Below, piece after piece: positions 54,006 through 62,516 of a stretch of 64,000 nt of DNA. Source of the stretch: an uncultured Saprospiraceae bacterium (GTDB lineage Bacteria > Bacteroidota > Bacteroidia > Chitinophagales > Saprospiraceae); the NCBI GenBank assembly GCA_937926205.1, contig CALEYL010000062.1, positions 79,250 to 143,249 on the forward strand, read 5' to 3'. Each line of letters begins with the position of its first letter. The stretch's first letter is position 1. The translations under genes were made by a program, and so were the position numbers. The notes beneath the pieces were generated by a model. That model ran no database searches, was not told where the DNA came from, and worked only from the letters and a program-made list of their open reading frames with translations.

Positions 54006-57000
54006 CTACCCCATTTTCAATCCCCCAAATACAACAGCCTTCCCCTTCCCTGAAATGCGCACATACCGCGCTAATTTTCCGTTGAGCGGAATCCGGTTTC
54101 CGTTGGCTTCAGACTGCAAGTTTCCGTCAAAAGCCAGAATCCATTTTTCCGGAGAATGAGCGGTAGCCAGTTCAATTTTCAGGTTCTGCGCTTCGCCTTC
54201 CGGCAAATTCAGCAAAATCCGCTGCAGGCGTTTGTTTTTTCCAAAATCCAGCTTCAGCCATTCACCAGCCCAGGTTGTGGTTGGATTGTCGTCGAACAGC
54301 GCACTCACAGGTTGGTCCTGCGTTTCGAGTGAAGCCGACCAAACCAGGCCGCCGAGGTCGCGCAGGCGGATGTTGCGCCAGGCAATCGTCCGTCCTGCTT
54401 TTTCAGCATCCTGCCCGATATCGTGCACCTGCAAGCCAATATAGCCACACCGGGTGAGCCCGTCGTTCAGGTCGGCAACGGCGATCCCATTCACCCAGGT
54501 GCGGATGTGGCCTCCAATTGCTTCAATGCGGTAGTGATTCCAGCCACTTTTCCGGTAAGCACGCTGCGCCTCCGGTTTGCCTTCCAGATTGAACAACCAG
54601 CCGCGGCGACTTTCATCGTACACGCCACCGCTCCAGGCCCGTGCCGAAGGATCTATTTCAATTTGGTAACCGTGAAAAACATCATTTTTATAAGCCGGGA
54701 AATGGTTAGACCGAATCTGGATGCCGCTGTTGAGGCTCGAATCGGCCTGAACTTCCAGCTCCAGTACAAAATCCGCGTAGCGTCTTTCGGTGATCAAAAA
54801 GCTGTTTGGCGTTCCGGCCACGGTTGTGCCGACGATGGCGCCGTCACGGACTGAATATTTTGCCGCGCCGCCAATTTGTTGCCATCCACGGAGGGTTTTG
54901 CCGTCGAAGAGTGCCCGCCAGGGAGGGCTTAATCCGGTTTGTGCGTTTCGAACAGGCACCTCACTGGTTTCAGGGATGGCCACCTTGTTTTTTTGCACTG
55001 CCGATTCAGGCTCCGCGCCGCCGGGCTGCAAATCTTCAGCCTTATAAGGATTTTTCCGGTCTTTGGTAGCAGCATGTACCTTTCCAACGTCTGCTACTTG
55101 TACAGCGCCTGCGTCGTTGCCCCATGAATTCCGGATATAGGTAATGATTTTTGCAATGGTCCCGTTGTTGGTCACTTTGTTTTCGCGCATACCGATCATC
55201 ACCCCGGGTAGCGCATAGGGTTTCCCGGCGACCTGCAAGGGGCCTTCCAAGCCGTCAAGCACAATGCGGATGGGGATGCTTTTGTCAGCGGCGTTGACCC
55301 AGCCCGATCCGACGAGGGGCGGCGCGACATTGGGGATGCCTTCGCCGGATTTCCCGTGGCATGCGGTGCAGTATGATTCAAACAGTCCGCGCCCTTCTTC
55401 ATACAATTCGCGATCAGATGCCGAGAGTTTTGCGACAACCGGGTCGCTTGATCTGGGCTCCATTTCGGGCGGACTTTCCAGGTATTGCATCAACACAGAA
55501 GTATCCGACACGTCATTTTCAGCAAAATAGCCCTGCAGGCGCTTTGCCTGCTCCGGCGAACAGTTTTCCCAAATACCACCTGCCAAAACCGCGGCATGCA
55601 GCGTATCAGCAGCATGGTTGATGGCCATTTTTAACAAAACCGGGCGAATATCACCGAAATGCGAACGGCAAAAAGCCGGCGCTGTTGCAACAAATGAAAG
55701 CGCCTGTTCCTCACCCGCTTTCCCATACAGTTTTTTAAAAGTTTCCAAATCATAAGGGGCACACAATCTTATCGCTAAGCGTGCCACTTCTGGATGGTTG
55801 CTGTTGTTAAAAACCATTTCCAAAAAGCCCGGAAAGTGGCTGTCCAAACCATCGAGTGTCCACAAAGCCTGCAATCGGGCGCGCGGATCGGCGTGGTGTA
55901 ACGCCATTTCACGCAAAAGGGGCGCAACGGAGGTATTGCCTCGTTCCACGAGCAGCCACTGGGCCTTGTCGCGTCGCCAGCCATTGGGGTGCGCCAGCAA
56001 GTCTGCCAATTCCGCTACAGGTAGTTGAGCCATTGATGGACAAGGTTCCGGCAATTTTTCAGACTCCCGGATGCGGTAAATGCGCCCGAGATGGGTCGGT
56101 TTCGTCAGTTTTCGAGCAATGACCTGCTCCCGGAGGTAAGGCGTCAGGTACGTGGCGTGTTGGATCAGTCCGCGGTGAAAATCAACGAGCCAAAGGGTTC
56201 CGTCGGGCGCAGTACAGGCGTTGACGGGTCGAAAACGCTCATCTGTAGCCGTCAGGAAGTCGATTCCTTCCCGATCCGGCTGTCCGGAAATGCCTTCGGG
56301 CGTTTCCGTCAGCACCACACATTTGACCAGGTGGGCAGCGGCTTCGGGCACAAAAGCCAAAAATCGCGTGCCATGCTCCGGCTGCCCGTCTTTTTGGATG
56401 GCTTCCGCCGAAAAATTGTCCCCCCGGAAAATGGTTGGACCACAGGCAGAAGTGGCTTTCACCAGTCGCTGCGATTTGTCCAAAACGCCTTCCTGATAAC
56501 CGCGGTTGACGCCGGGCGTGGGACGCCGCGGAAACACCCGGTTGTCGCTGTACGACACGCCAAAGTTTTTGCCAATGAGGTTGCTTATAAACATGGCCGT
56601 AAGCGATACTGCCGATGGCGGCATTTGATCGCCCGTCAGCACGGTTGAGTTGTCGTTGTAATAAAGCCGTCCGAAATCGTCCTGCGCCATCCCCCATTGT
56701 CCGCGAAATCGCGCTTTTTCGATTTGCCAGTCGCCATTTTGGTTGCGGCGGTATCGTTTTTCACAACGCGCGGCATAGATCCAGTTGTCCATTGCCGGCG
56801 TCAGGCTGTTGGCCTGGTGTTCAGGGTTGTGGCCTTCTGCAAAAAGGCTGTCTACGAGGATGCGCGATCCGGCACGGTCGCCTTTGCGCTCATAAAACCA
56901 AAGCGCAGGCGGCTCAGCTACCAGCACGCCGCCGTATACCGGGCAAAGCGCCCGCGGCAGCACCAGCGAATCTAAAAAAACAAGCGCCTGATCCAGGGTT

Positions 57001-57308
57001 CCATCGTGGTTGGTGTCGCGCAGGATTTTGATGCGGCCGGTCGGCGCATCTTCGCCGAGGCCGTTTTCGTCGGACATGTAGCCGCGCATTTCCACCACCC
57101 AGCAGTCGGCGTTTTCGTCAAATGCCAGTGCTACCGGGGCCTCCACCATGGGTTCGGCAGCAACGACCTCAGCCTTAAAGCCCTCCGGCAACCGGAAGTC
57201 AGCCAGCGCTTCATCGGGGGAAAGAACAGGCGGCTCCTGATTTGGATCGTTCCGGCAGCTGACACAGCAAGAGAAAAGCAAGAGAGAGAGGGTGGCGATT
57301 CTTGTCAT
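54006..57308 (-). CDS. Multidomain lipoprotein: PQQ-like propeller, HEAT-like, cytochrome c, DUF1080, discoidin-like
   Basis: This 1,100-residue protein begins with a lipoprotein signal (MTRIATLSLLLFSCCVSCRN). Domains in order: a sorbosone-dehydrogenase-like propeller (~30-410; GFKAEVVAAEPMVEAPVALAFD), a helical HEAT-like region (~420-610), and a cytochrome c domain with heme motif CTACHG (~646). A 3-keto-disaccharide hydrolase/DUF1080 domain follows (~794-990; WRALFDGKTLRGWQQIGG; SGIQIRSNHF). The last ~110 residues are a discoidin-like beta-sandwich (DDNPTTTWAGEWLKLDFG). This combination suggests oxidation or hydrolysis of sugars at the periplasmic face of the membrane with electron transfer to the heme. 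The substrate is unknown. Confidence 0.88.
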   Translation of the reverse strand: MTRIATLSLLLFSCCVSCRNDPNQEPPVLSPDEALADFRLPEGFKAEVVAAEPMVEAPVALAFDENADCWVVEMRGYMSDENGLGEDAPTGRIKILRDTNHDGTLDQALVFLDSLVLPRALCPVYGGVLVAEPPALWFYERKGDRAGSRILVDSLFAEGHNPEHQANSLTPAMDNWIYAARCEKRYRRNQNGDWQIEKARFRGQWGMAQDDFGRLYYNDNSTVLTGDQMPPSAVSLTAMFISNLIGKNFGVSYSDNRVFPRRPTPGVNRGYQEGVLDKSQRLVKATSACGPTIFRGDNFSAEAIQKDGQPEHGTRFLAFVPEAAAHLVKCVVLTETPEGISGQPDREGIDFLTATDERFRPVNACTAPDGTLWLVDFHRGLIQHATYLTPYLREQVIARKLTKPTHLGRIYRIRESEKLPEPCPSMAQLPVAELADLLAHPNGWRRDKAQWLLVERGNTSVAPLLREMALHHADPRARLQALWTLDGLDSHFPGFLEMVFNNSNHPEVARLAIRLCAPYDLETFKKLYGKAGEEQALSFVATAPAFCRSHFGDIRPVLLKMAINHAADTLHAAVLAGGIWENCSPEQAKRLQGYFAENDVSDTSVLMQYLESPPEMEPRSSDPVVAKLSASDRELYEEGRGLFESYCTACHGKSGEGIPNVAPPLVGSGWVNAADKSIPIRIVLDGLEGPLQVAGKPYALPGVMIGMRENKVTNNGTIAKIITYIRNSWGNDAGAVQVADVGKVHAATKDRKNPYKAEDLQPGGAEPESAVQKNKVAIPETSEVPVRNAQTGLSPPWRALFDGKTLRGWQQIGGAAKYSVRDGAIVGTTVAGTPNSFLITERRYADFVLELEVQADSSLNSGIQIRSNHFPAYKNDVFHGYQIEIDPSARAWSGGVYDESRRGWLFNLEGKPEAQRAYRKSGWNHYRIEAIGGHIRTWVNGIAVADLNDGLTRCGYIGLQVHDIGQDAEKAGRTIAWRNIRLRDLGGLVWSASLETQDQPVSALFDDNPTTTWAGEWLKLDFGKNKRLQRILLNLPEGEAQNLKIELATAHSPEKWILAFDGNLQSEANGNRIPLNGKLARYVRISGKGKAVVFGGLKMG

Positions 57309-57658
57309 GATGGTTAACAGTTGAATAGGCTATGGTACCGGAAAAATGGCGGGGTTGAACGGGTAACCCCGATAAATTCGACACATTGGACGAAGCTCAG
57401 GGCTATGGAAGCCTTATTTGTAAAGCTGTTCTAAAACCAATCACGAGAATAGGCATTCTCGCCGATAAGCACAAATTATACGGACGGAATCCTTATACTT
57501 AAAGGAGATTTTACTGAACTCGAAGCACCAATTTACCACCTGGGTACATGCCTATTTTAAGTTGATGGGTTATGCGAGTCAAGCAGCAACAGTACCTATT
57601 GTGAGCCAGGTGACCAATAAATACAATTTGAATAGCAAACATAGTTTTCAAATAATCG
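57309..57658. other. 350-bp intergenic region with a start-less open frame
   Basis: Between the divergent-looking neighbours lies a stretch of lower GC. One plus-strand frame is open from 57469 to about 57740 without a good start codon and has no similarity I recognise, so it may be a decayed gene. No promoter or RNA structure was identified. From here to the right edge the DNA is generally more AT-rich than the rest of the window. Confidence 0.35.
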
Positions 57659-58324
57659 CTACCACCACGAAATATCGACCCAATATTTGTCTTCTGGCTC
57701 GTCCGGATTTATCCAAACAGACAAATAATCACCAGGCATAAGTACAGGAACACGAGCGACCCAATCACTTTTGAAAATAAGACGCTTGCCGGTACGAGGG
57801 TTTGTCCATTCGCAGTGCGCTCTATAGCTACTACCCAGGGAACTAAATTTGATAAAATTAGCTCGTACTTGCCGCCCATGCAGCTTTAGCCACTTTATCA
57901 ATTTTCTTTTTCGTATTAATATGATCAGCGAAATCACAACTATGCCCCCAAAACCAAATGAAATCATGGCCGTGGTTCCAATTACCATCATTCCGTTTTT
58001 TTCCAGAATCACTTCGTCCGGAGCAGCAGGATCGTACCAAAGCACCGCTTTTTCCCCTAACCTAAAAGGGGAGATGTTGGTGTAAAAATTTGATTCATAG
58101 GTTTTTAAATCACCTGTTTGGGTAACAAATTCTATAACTGGTGCTACACTGGCGGAATGCTCTTCTCCTGAGCTTTTAAGTGCTATAACCGTACCGGTTG
58201 TTTTTATCCCGAATTGCATCAAATGGGTTCTTTTCTGCCAGGCATAGAAGGAATAAATACCTGTTAGCAGACTAACCACTGAAAACGGGACAATGATCAG
58301 GTAAGCCGAAAGTGTGTTTTTCAT
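57659..58324 (-). CDS. DUF3592 membrane protein
   Basis: The 221-residue protein has an N-terminal membrane helix (SAYLIIVPFSVVSLLTGIYSF), then an extracytoplasmic beta-rich DUF3592 domain (GIKTTGTVIALKS; APVIEFVTQTGDLKTYES; GEKAVLWYDPAAPDEVIL). A second helix (IGTTAMISFGFGGIVVISL) leads to a C-terminal half that looks like a diverged second copy (EWTNPRTGKRLIFKS; GDYLSVWINPDEPEDKYW). The role is unknown. Confidence 0.82.
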   Translation of the reverse strand: MKNTLSAYLIIVPFSVVSLLTGIYSFYAWQKRTHLMQFGIKTTGTVIALKSSGEEHSASVAPVIEFVTQTGDLKTYESNFYTNISPFRLGEKAVLWYDPAAPDEVILEKNGMMVIGTTAMISFGFGGIVVISLIILIRKRKLIKWLKLHGRQVRANFIKFSSLGSSYRAHCEWTNPRTGKRLIFKSDWVARVPVLMPGDYLSVWINPDEPEDKYWVDISWW

Positions 58325-58719
58325 GATCTGATTGGTTTTGTTGGGAAATTTTTGTTAAAAATACAATGTGTATCTTTTTACCAGATAACGGATACTGTTT
58401 ATGAAAATTACAAATGCTGGAAAAATAGTTTTCTCCTTCTTTTATAGTTGACAACGCAGTATTAACAAGATAAATTCCATATCCCCATTCCCGGATTGTC
58501 AGGCCTGGATTTTTGCTTTATATTTCAATAAAAAATCAGGATGTCTATGACCAAAGACCTTTTCATGCCTGTACCTACCCAAACCAAACAGCTTCGCGTT
58601 AATGCAAATCCTTTTGGCACATGATTTTCGTCATTTTCCGGTAGTGCTATCGTGGCGTACTTAGGGTTATTATTCAGAACTGGTACTTATGCCTTCTGGC
58701 ATATTTAAAAATAGAAATT
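58325..58719. other. 395-bp intergenic region
   Basis: The AT-rich gap between the DUF3592 gene and the CBS gene contains the palindrome at 58688-58703 and a short piece (TCCGGTAGTG near 58638) also found in the MITE-like element at 13.5 kb. I see no gene in it. Confidence 0.35.
58688..58703 (+). promoter_or_regulatory. Palindrome upstream of the CBS gene
   Basis: TATGCC TTCT GGCATA is a perfect 6-bp inverted repeat that ends 16 bp before ATG 58720. It could be an operator or a leader hairpin that affects translation. Confidence 0.4.
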
Positions 58720-59166
58720 ATGAAACACACCCTGCCTGTTTCGGGCATCATGACCCGAAGAATTGCCTCCGTTACCGCAACAGACAGTATGGAACATGTG
58801 CGGCATATTTTTGAGCAGCACGGCTTTCACCACATACCCGTTGTCGAAGGCAGCAAACTTAAAGGAATTGTCAGCTATACGGATTACCTGCGCATCATCC
58901 ATGACTTTTTCAGCGCTTCCGAAAGCCATGCCGCAAACGAAAAATTGCTGCATACCCTGTTGGTAAAAGACATGATGACGGAAAACCCGGTCTGCCTGAA
59001 GCCGGAAGATACCGTTGAAACGGCCCTGCAGGTTTTTCGGAAAAATCCATTCCACGCTTTACCCGTAACCGACGCTGAAGGAAAACTGCTGGGCATTCTG
59101 ACCACTTATGATGTGATGAAGGTTTTTGAAGACGCCATTGCGCCGGAGCATTCTTATTCGGAGTAA
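58720..59166 (+). CDS. Stand-alone CBS-domain pair protein
   Basis: The 148-residue protein consists of two CBS domains: residues ~8-65 (IMTRRIASVTATDSMEHVRHIF; FHHIPVVEGSKLKGIVSYTDYL) and ~80-138 (MMTENPVCLKPEDTVETALQVF; FHALPVTDAEGKLLGILTTYDV). CBS pairs bind adenine nucleotides and act as energy or redox sensors. There is no attached effector domain. It converges with the membrane protein gene over a 13-bp gap. Confidence 0.9.
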   Translation: MKHTLPVSGIMTRRIASVTATDSMEHVRHIFEQHGFHHIPVVEGSKLKGIVSYTDYLRIIHDFFSASESHAANEKLLHTLLVKDMMTENPVCLKPEDTVETALQVFRKNPFHALPVTDAEGKLLGILTTYDVMKVFEDAIAPEHSYSE

Positions 59167-59179
59167 GCGCTTGTTCGAC

Positions 59180-60277
59180 TTATCCTGAAGCGCCCTGACT
59201 TTCGCTTTGGGTGTTGTCACTAAGGCTGGCATCCTGCTGTTTTCCTGATATTTTCGGCAGGATGGCATCAGCGATCAGGGCGAGCCAGACTGCAATAACC
59301 GGAGTGGCGAGATAAAACATCCTGGCCAATTCCACGGATAACAAGGCATGTATCAATACAACAAACAGAAATAATACCATGTACAGGGTTGTTTTTTGTT
59401 TTAATCGTGTCCTGACTTTTTTGTCCACTAAAAAAACAAAAAGAAATCCCCATGCGCCGGTTATGGAAATGATTTCGTACAGGCCATGAAAAGAAAACAA
59501 TCGTGTCAGAGAGGTCGGGATGTTGTGTAAATGATCTAAATCGCTTTTTAAACCCAGGCCCGTTTCGACATGGCTGTATTGGTCAAAACAATACCTGAAT
59601 ACAAAAACCAGTAAGGCAGAAACGGCAAACAACAACACCTGTTTTCGTTTGCTTACGGGCGAAAAGAAAAAGATTAAAGGCGCAATAAAAACAAACGATT
59701 CTTTAGCCCAGGGCCCGATAAATATGGCCCAGATAATGGGTCTTGAATCTTTTGTTTTTATACCAAGCAGAACCAGCGCAATAACCACCACATACAAACT
59801 ATCTACAATAGGTAGGCCGGCAAAATAGGAAGTCCAGCGGCAGGTTAAGACGCTTAACAGACCAATGATTGCGGCCAGTCGCGATGCGCCGAATGCCTGG
59901 CACAACCGATAAACCACAACGCCAAAAATCGACATGAATACGCAGTTTACCACAAGAAAGCTCAGGCACATGGCAAAATCGGGCCCTGCAAAAGAATTGG
60001 GCGCGATGCCTGCAAAAAGCCCGCCAAAAACAGAATGGATTCCGGCAGCTAAAAAGGGGATGATAATCCGGTATTTTCGCACCGGACTTTGGTCAAAATC
60101 GAAGTTGGCAAGCCCAAGGTAGGTTTCAATATCAGGGTTGGCCGTCGTATCGTAATTGTAGGAATCGAACAAAGCAAAAGCAGGGCCGAATATTACCGCA
60201 AAACAAAACAGGAACAGCACCAGGTTTTTTACCCGGGGTTTGTGTTGAAAATGGAAGGCATCAATTTCAAATTTCAT
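59180..60277 (-). CDS. Polytopic membrane protein of unknown function
   Basis: The 365-residue product has about nine hydrophobic helices, the first at ~18-37 (LVLFLFCFAVIFGPAFALF). A periplasmic loop has NPDIETYLGLANFDFDQSPVRKYRIIIPF, which recalls EpsG-like or GT-C-type polysaccharide membrane proteins, but I cannot name a family. The C-terminus is polar (GKQQDASLSDNTQSESQGASG). A -7 promoter element precedes it, with REP copy 1 immediately upstream. Confidence 0.7.
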   Translation of the reverse strand: MKFEIDAFHFQHKPRVKNLVLFLFCFAVIFGPAFALFDSYNYDTTANPDIETYLGLANFDFDQSPVRKYRIIIPFLAAGIHSVFGGLFAGIAPNSFAGPDFAMCLSFLVVNCVFMSIFGVVVYRLCQAFGASRLAAIIGLLSVLTCRWTSYFAGLPIVDSLYVVVIALVLLGIKTKDSRPIIWAIFIGPWAKESFVFIAPLIFFFSPVSKRKQVLLFAVSALLVFVFRYCFDQYSHVETGLGLKSDLDHLHNIPTSLTRLFSFHGLYEIISITGAWGFLFVFLVDKKVRTRLKQKTTLYMVLFLFVVLIHALLSVELARMFYLATPVIAVWLALIADAILPKISGKQQDASLSDNTQSESQGASG

Positions 60278-60309
60278 GTTCCGGAAAGGTGGTTTGAACG
60301 GCCTTTAGG

Positions 60310-60317
60310 CAAAGGTA
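60310..60317 (-). promoter_or_regulatory. -7 element of the membrane protein gene abutting a REP repeat
   Basis: On the minus strand TACCTTTG (60317-60310) matches TAnnTTTG, 32 bp before the ATG. The place where a -33 box is expected (about 60335-60342) lies inside the first REP copy, so the repeat has replaced or supplies that box. Confidence 0.5.
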
Positions 60318-60322
60318 GTTAC

Positions 60323-60572
60323 ATTCAACCACTTCGCGGTTGGGCGTCATTCGAATGCGTCATTTTTCCTCCGGTTTCCTGCCTAAGGGTAGGTAAACAT
60401 CGGAGGCTATTCACGTTCAATCCTTTCAGGATTTTTGGCGCTCTGCTCATGATTCTCATACAAAATGGAAGCCATGTCAGTCAACCGCAGCGCGGTTAAA
60501 TGTAAATAACACCGGGTTTTCCCGGTGTATGGGCACCATAAAACGCCGCTCAAAACCCTGAAGGGGTTGAAT
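60323..60572. repeat. Multi-hairpin REP-like repeat, copy 1
   Basis: This ~250-bp unit is a chain of short stems. They include CAACC/GGTTG, the palindrome CATTCGAATG, a CCTCCG...CGGAGG stem, AATCC/GGATT, AACCGC/GCGGTT, CACCGGG/CCCGGTG and a terminal AACCC/GGGGTT. Copies 2 and 3 have the same order and orientation. It lies upstream of the membrane protein gene. Confidence 0.85.
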
Positions 60573-60597
60573 GTTATTCTTGTCATGTTTCTTTTAC

Positions 60598-60846
60598 ATT
60601 CAACCACTTCGCGGTTGGATGTCACTGGAATGCATCGTTTTCCCTCCGATTCTCTGCCTAACGGCAGATAGACATCGGAGGCTATTCACGTTCAATCCTT
60701 TCAGGATTTTTTGCCCTGCCGATGATTATCATACAAAGCCGAAGCCACCTCAGTCAACCGCAACGCGGTTAAATGTGAATAACGCCGGGTTTTACCCGGT
60801 GTACAGGAACCATAAAACGCCGCTCAAAACCCTGAAGGGGTTGAAT
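60598..60846. repeat. Multi-hairpin REP-like repeat, copy 2
   Basis: The second unit starts 25 bp after copy 1 and ends 9 bp before the stop of the transposase gene. Its central stem is the best formed: CCTCCGAT...ATCGGAGG encloses CTGCC TAAC GGCAG. The boxes CACCGGGT/ACCCGGTG type and AACCC/GGGGTT are also present. Overall order matches copy 1. Confidence 0.85.
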
Positions 60847-60855
60847 AAAAACAAC

Positions 60856-61302
60856 TTATTCCAGATATTTTTCGTCAAATTCCACCCCGTTTTCCTGTAG
60901 CAACTCAATCAGTTCTTCCCTGAAAGTCTTGGTTTTATGGTGCGCTTCCTGATTTTTAACATACTCGATCAGGTTATCTTTAGCCTCGAAGGCATAAGTA
61001 AAAGCAGCATAACCATCCTGCCAGTTATCAAACCCTGGAAATAACCCCTGTTCTTTGATAAATGCGGAGCTTGCAATTTTGATGTCTTTTATCAGATTGG
61101 CCAAGGCTATAGCAGGATGAAGGTGCGTGACAATATGAAGGTGGTCTTCTACCCCATTAATGCGGTAAAGGTGGCAGTTTTTGTTCTTTAGAATGCCCCA
61201 AATATATTTGAACAGGGCTTCCCGATTGTTCTTATGAAGAACATTCTTTCTGTTTTTTGTACTGAAAACAATTTGGTACAGGATTTGGGTATAGGTACTC
61301 AT
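60856..61302 (-). CDS. IS200-like REP-associated tyrosine transposase (RAYT)
   Basis: The 148-residue protein belongs to the Y1 transposase (IS200/IS605 TnpA) superfamily. It starts with the family strand YTQILYQIVFSTKNR and has the HUH-type metal motif in NGVEDHLHIVTHLHP (~50). The catalytic Tyr is most likely that in NLIEYVKNQEAHHKTKTF (~124). Family members cut and join single-stranded DNA at hairpins; the RAYT branch acts on REP palindromes. It is flanked by a REP-like copy on each side (60598-60846 and 61350-61600). There is no accessory TnpB. It looks intact. Confidence 0.9.
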   Translation of the reverse strand: MSTYTQILYQIVFSTKNRKNVLHKNNREALFKYIWGILKNKNCHLYRINGVEDHLHIVTHLHPAIALANLIKDIKIASSAFIKEQGLFPGFDNWQDGYAAFTYAFEAKDNLIEYVKNQEAHHKTKTFREELIELLQENGVEFDEKYLE

Positions 61303-61349
61303 CTTTTATTCATATTTCATCAAAGCATCAAGGTGTAGTCGTATTAAAT

Positions 61350-61600
61350 ATTCAACCACTTCGTGGTTGGGCGTCATTCGAATGCGTCATTTTTCCTCCG
61401 ATTCTCTGCCTAACGGCAGGTAGACATCGGAGGCTATTCACGTTCAATCCTTTCAGGATTTATAGGGCCTTGCCCATGGTTCCCATACAAAACGGAAGCT
61501 ATGTCAGCCAACCGCAGTGCGGTTAAATGTAAATAACACCGGGTTTTACCCGGTGTACGGGCGCCATAAAAGACCGCTCAAAACCCTGAAGGGGTTGAAT
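61350..61600. repeat. Multi-hairpin REP-like repeat, copy 3
   Basis: The third unit lies 47 bp upstream of the transposase start, in the same orientation as copies 1 and 2. It has the same stems, including CCTCCGAT...ATCGGAGG, ACCGCAGTGCGGT and ACACCGGGTTTTACCCGGTGT, and ends in AACCCTGAAGGGGTT. It is 37 bp beyond the stop of the ROCO gene. Confidence 0.85.
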
Positions 61601-61637
61601 AAAAAACACTCAGTTATAAAAGTCTTTAATACAAGTT

Positions 61638-62516
61638 TTATCCTTTCTTTTCTTTATCCCGATTCAAATAAAATAAAAAAATAGCTACACAAATGAGAGC
61701 CAAACTGATAAACGTATTGTCCTGAATCCCCAATTTGAAAACCCAATTCAAATGGCCATCAGGAATTTTTTTTGAAAAATCGAATTTACCATCGATTAAA
61801 GGCAAAATATTGAGCAGGCCTACACTGCCTAAAACCCACATCCCCGCTCTGAAATACATATATTTTGGGTCACGGGAAATAAAGAAAATAGAGGCGAGGC
61901 AAAAGACGACCGCTGGTATTTCCAGCACATACCCAAAATGTAGCATTTGGGTAATAATGGCAACAGGAATAGCCAATATTAATGCTTTCCCAAAACTTTT
62001 CACCCAGTGGTATTCGTACCACTTTAATGACTTTTTGACTGGCTCTGAGGGTAAACCAGTATCTTCTTTTCTTTCCGCTACGCCCACATCCCCTGCCTGG
62101 CCAAAAATAGTTGCTCTACTGCGACCCGAAACATGGATATGTTGATGAAATTCACTTCTGTTCATTTGTTCTTCCCAGCGTTCTTCCTTCGTTGAGATTT
62201 TATCTAAAAAATCCGCTGACACCGAATACCCTTTGCCAAGTTTGCCAATAAAATAATCGTCTTTGCCAGCTTTTTCATAGCCAAGCAAGTCTTCATATTC
62301 TACCTCGATGTCCGGGTGGTCCGGCAGAGGCATGAACTCTTTGACAATTAACCCATTGTAGCTATCATTAATAACCCAAAGTGCGTGCCGTATGATGGAA
62401 AAATATTCACGTTTGCTTTTTGCATCCCCCGATACGCAAATATCAATCCGTTTTTCGCTTTTATCTGCTTTGACGATAGCTTTGGCTTTTGATTTGTTGG
62501 TAAGTTCTACCCCGGT
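61638..62516 (-). pseudogene. C-terminal part of the ROCO gene: COR end plus four membrane helices
   Basis: The same frame as the GTPase part continues after the TGA at 62519-62517 without another stop to 61638 (292 sense codons). The first 61 codons read on as COR-domain sequence (TGVELTNKSKAKAIVK; REYFSIIRHALWVIND; GLIVKEF) up to ATG 62333. The COR end (PLPDHPDIEVEYEDLLGY) follows, then a polar linker (HQHIHVSGRSRATIFGQAGDV). Four membrane helices lie at about residues 115-131, 135-153, 161-180 and 206-223 counted from that ATG. ATG 62333 could restart translation. The membrane part may be the output module. Confidence 0.75.

Noticed and set aside
57469..57740. Open plus-strand frame of about 90 codons before and into the DUF3592 gene
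   Set aside because: No start codon in a useful place, no family recognised, and its 3' part is antisense to a real gene. A decayed gene is possible but not supported.
58630..58650. Second copy of the 13.5-kb MITE-like element
   Set aside because: Only about ten bases (TCCGGTAGTG) are shared and no partner inverted repeat or flanking duplication is seen; chance is likely enough.
61638..62333. Independent membrane protein gene starting at ATG 62333
   Set aside because: The 61 codons upstream are open in the same frame and encode COR-domain sequence that continues the GTPase, so it is better read as the 3' part of the interrupted ROCO gene.
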